Of a stretch of 64,000 nucleotides of DNA, positions 63,880 through 64,000 are shown piece by piece (positions within the stretch are counted from its first letter, which is position 1; each line of letters begins with the position of its first letter). The notes beneath the pieces were generated by a model, which did not search any database, was not told the DNA's origin, and saw only the letters and a program-made list of their open reading frames with translations. The position numbers were made by a program, and so were the translations under genes. The stretch is from the NCBI GenBank assembly GCA_002747325.1, contig PDOZ01000027.1, positions 62,001 through 126,000 on the forward strand, given 5' to 3'. This stretch comes from Rhodobacterales bacterium. GTDB lineage: Bacteria; Pseudomonadota; Alphaproteobacteria; Rhodobacterales; Rhodobacteraceae.

Positions 63880-63975
63880 CCTAAATTCAATTCAAAGCCA
63901 ATCATGGAGCTTCCGCTCTGACGGGCTTTTACCTCCCTGTTGGACTAGGCCGGGCCGCGTGCCCGGCTTTTTTTT
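63880..63975 (+). ncRNA. Candidate small RNA with terminator
   Basis: The last part of the window has the shape of a bacterial regulatory RNA. A short hairpin GAGC-TTCC-GCTC (63907-63918) is followed by an unpaired pyrimidine-rich stretch with CCTCCC (63932-63937), which could pair with Shine-Dalgarno sequences. A strong terminator ends it. The order resembles the alphaproteobacterial suhB/mmgR-type RNAs, but that match is from memory. No open frame covers it. The 5' end is a guess. Confidence 0.45.
63949..63975 (+). terminator. Rho-independent terminator of the candidate small RNA
   Basis: GCCGGGC and GCCCGGC form a stem around CGCGT and are followed by eight T residues. Confidence 0.88.
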
Positions 63976-64000
63976 GCTCCCCCGCCAAACGCCCTTCCCC

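Overview
The window is a stretch of alphaproteobacterial chromosome, most likely from the order Rhodobacterales (Roseobacter/Rhodobacter group). The clues are high GC, the CtrA and SciP (DUF1153) cell-cycle regulators, a gene-transfer-agent type holin/muramidase pair, the gene orders ruvCAB-ybgC-tolQRAB-pal-cpoB-tilS-ftsH and hflKC-DUF2065-degQ, and GTTC-N7-GTTC LexA operators. Coding density is high and almost every gene is housekeeping. No IS element, prophage structural gene, rRNA or CRISPR array was seen.

Layout. 1-4.4 kb: GST, thiolase and a fused hydratase/hydroxyacyl-CoA dehydrogenase (beta-oxidation). 4.5-7.3 kb: accessory patch with a sulfotransferase, a lamin-tail/Hint surface protein and an Imm11-like protein. 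7.5-28.6 kb: mostly minus-strand housekeeping genes: fhs, then one long gene row from ruvC to ftsH (Holliday-junction repair, Tol-Pal envelope system, tRNA-Ile lysidine synthesis, membrane protease), then degQ-hflC-hflK, gor-rpiA and thiamine pyrophosphokinase. 28.8-36 kb: an 823-residue acidic protein, DUF2842-purA, secG, pyrG and a TerB-like gene. 36.2-41.6 kb: a polar amino-acid/amine ABC transporter followed by a glutamine amidotransferase and a glutamine-synthetase-like ligase. 41.9-46.4 kb: tRNA-Asp(GTC), a polysaccharide deacetylase, trmFO, gluQ, hisI and a NifU-like protein. 46.5-53.6 kb: a tiny gene with two LexA boxes, recG-ligA, ctrA-sciP and mnmA. 53.7-57.2 kb: fabZ-skp-bamA. 57.4-59.3 kb: a GTA-type lysis cassette with extra tiny membrane genes. 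59.4-63.7 kb: ccmE-argC-murI, a LysR regulator and a CPBP protease. The right end holds a candidate small RNA.

How the genes work together. DNA repair is prominent (ruvCAB, recG, ligA, an SOS-type small gene), as are envelope assembly and quality control (Tol-Pal, BamA-Skp, FtsH, HflKC, DegQ) and cell-cycle or GTA control (CtrA, SciP, holin/endolysin). gluQ acts on queuosine in tRNA-Asp and lies about 2.6 kb from the tRNA-Asp gene.

Main points for a second look: (1) a 40-codon membrane-protein gene with two perfect GTTC-N7-GTTC operators, a candidate SOS-induced small membrane protein; (2) a 22-bp intergenic motif in 12 copies, often as inverted pairs at gene ends; (3) an ABC ATPase whose only sensible start is ATC, directly after three perfect 12-bp repeats; (4) a compact GTA lysis cassette next to bamA; (5) ctrA placed directly beside its inhibitor gene sciP; (6) a Hint/lamin-tail protein facing an Imm11-like immunity gene.
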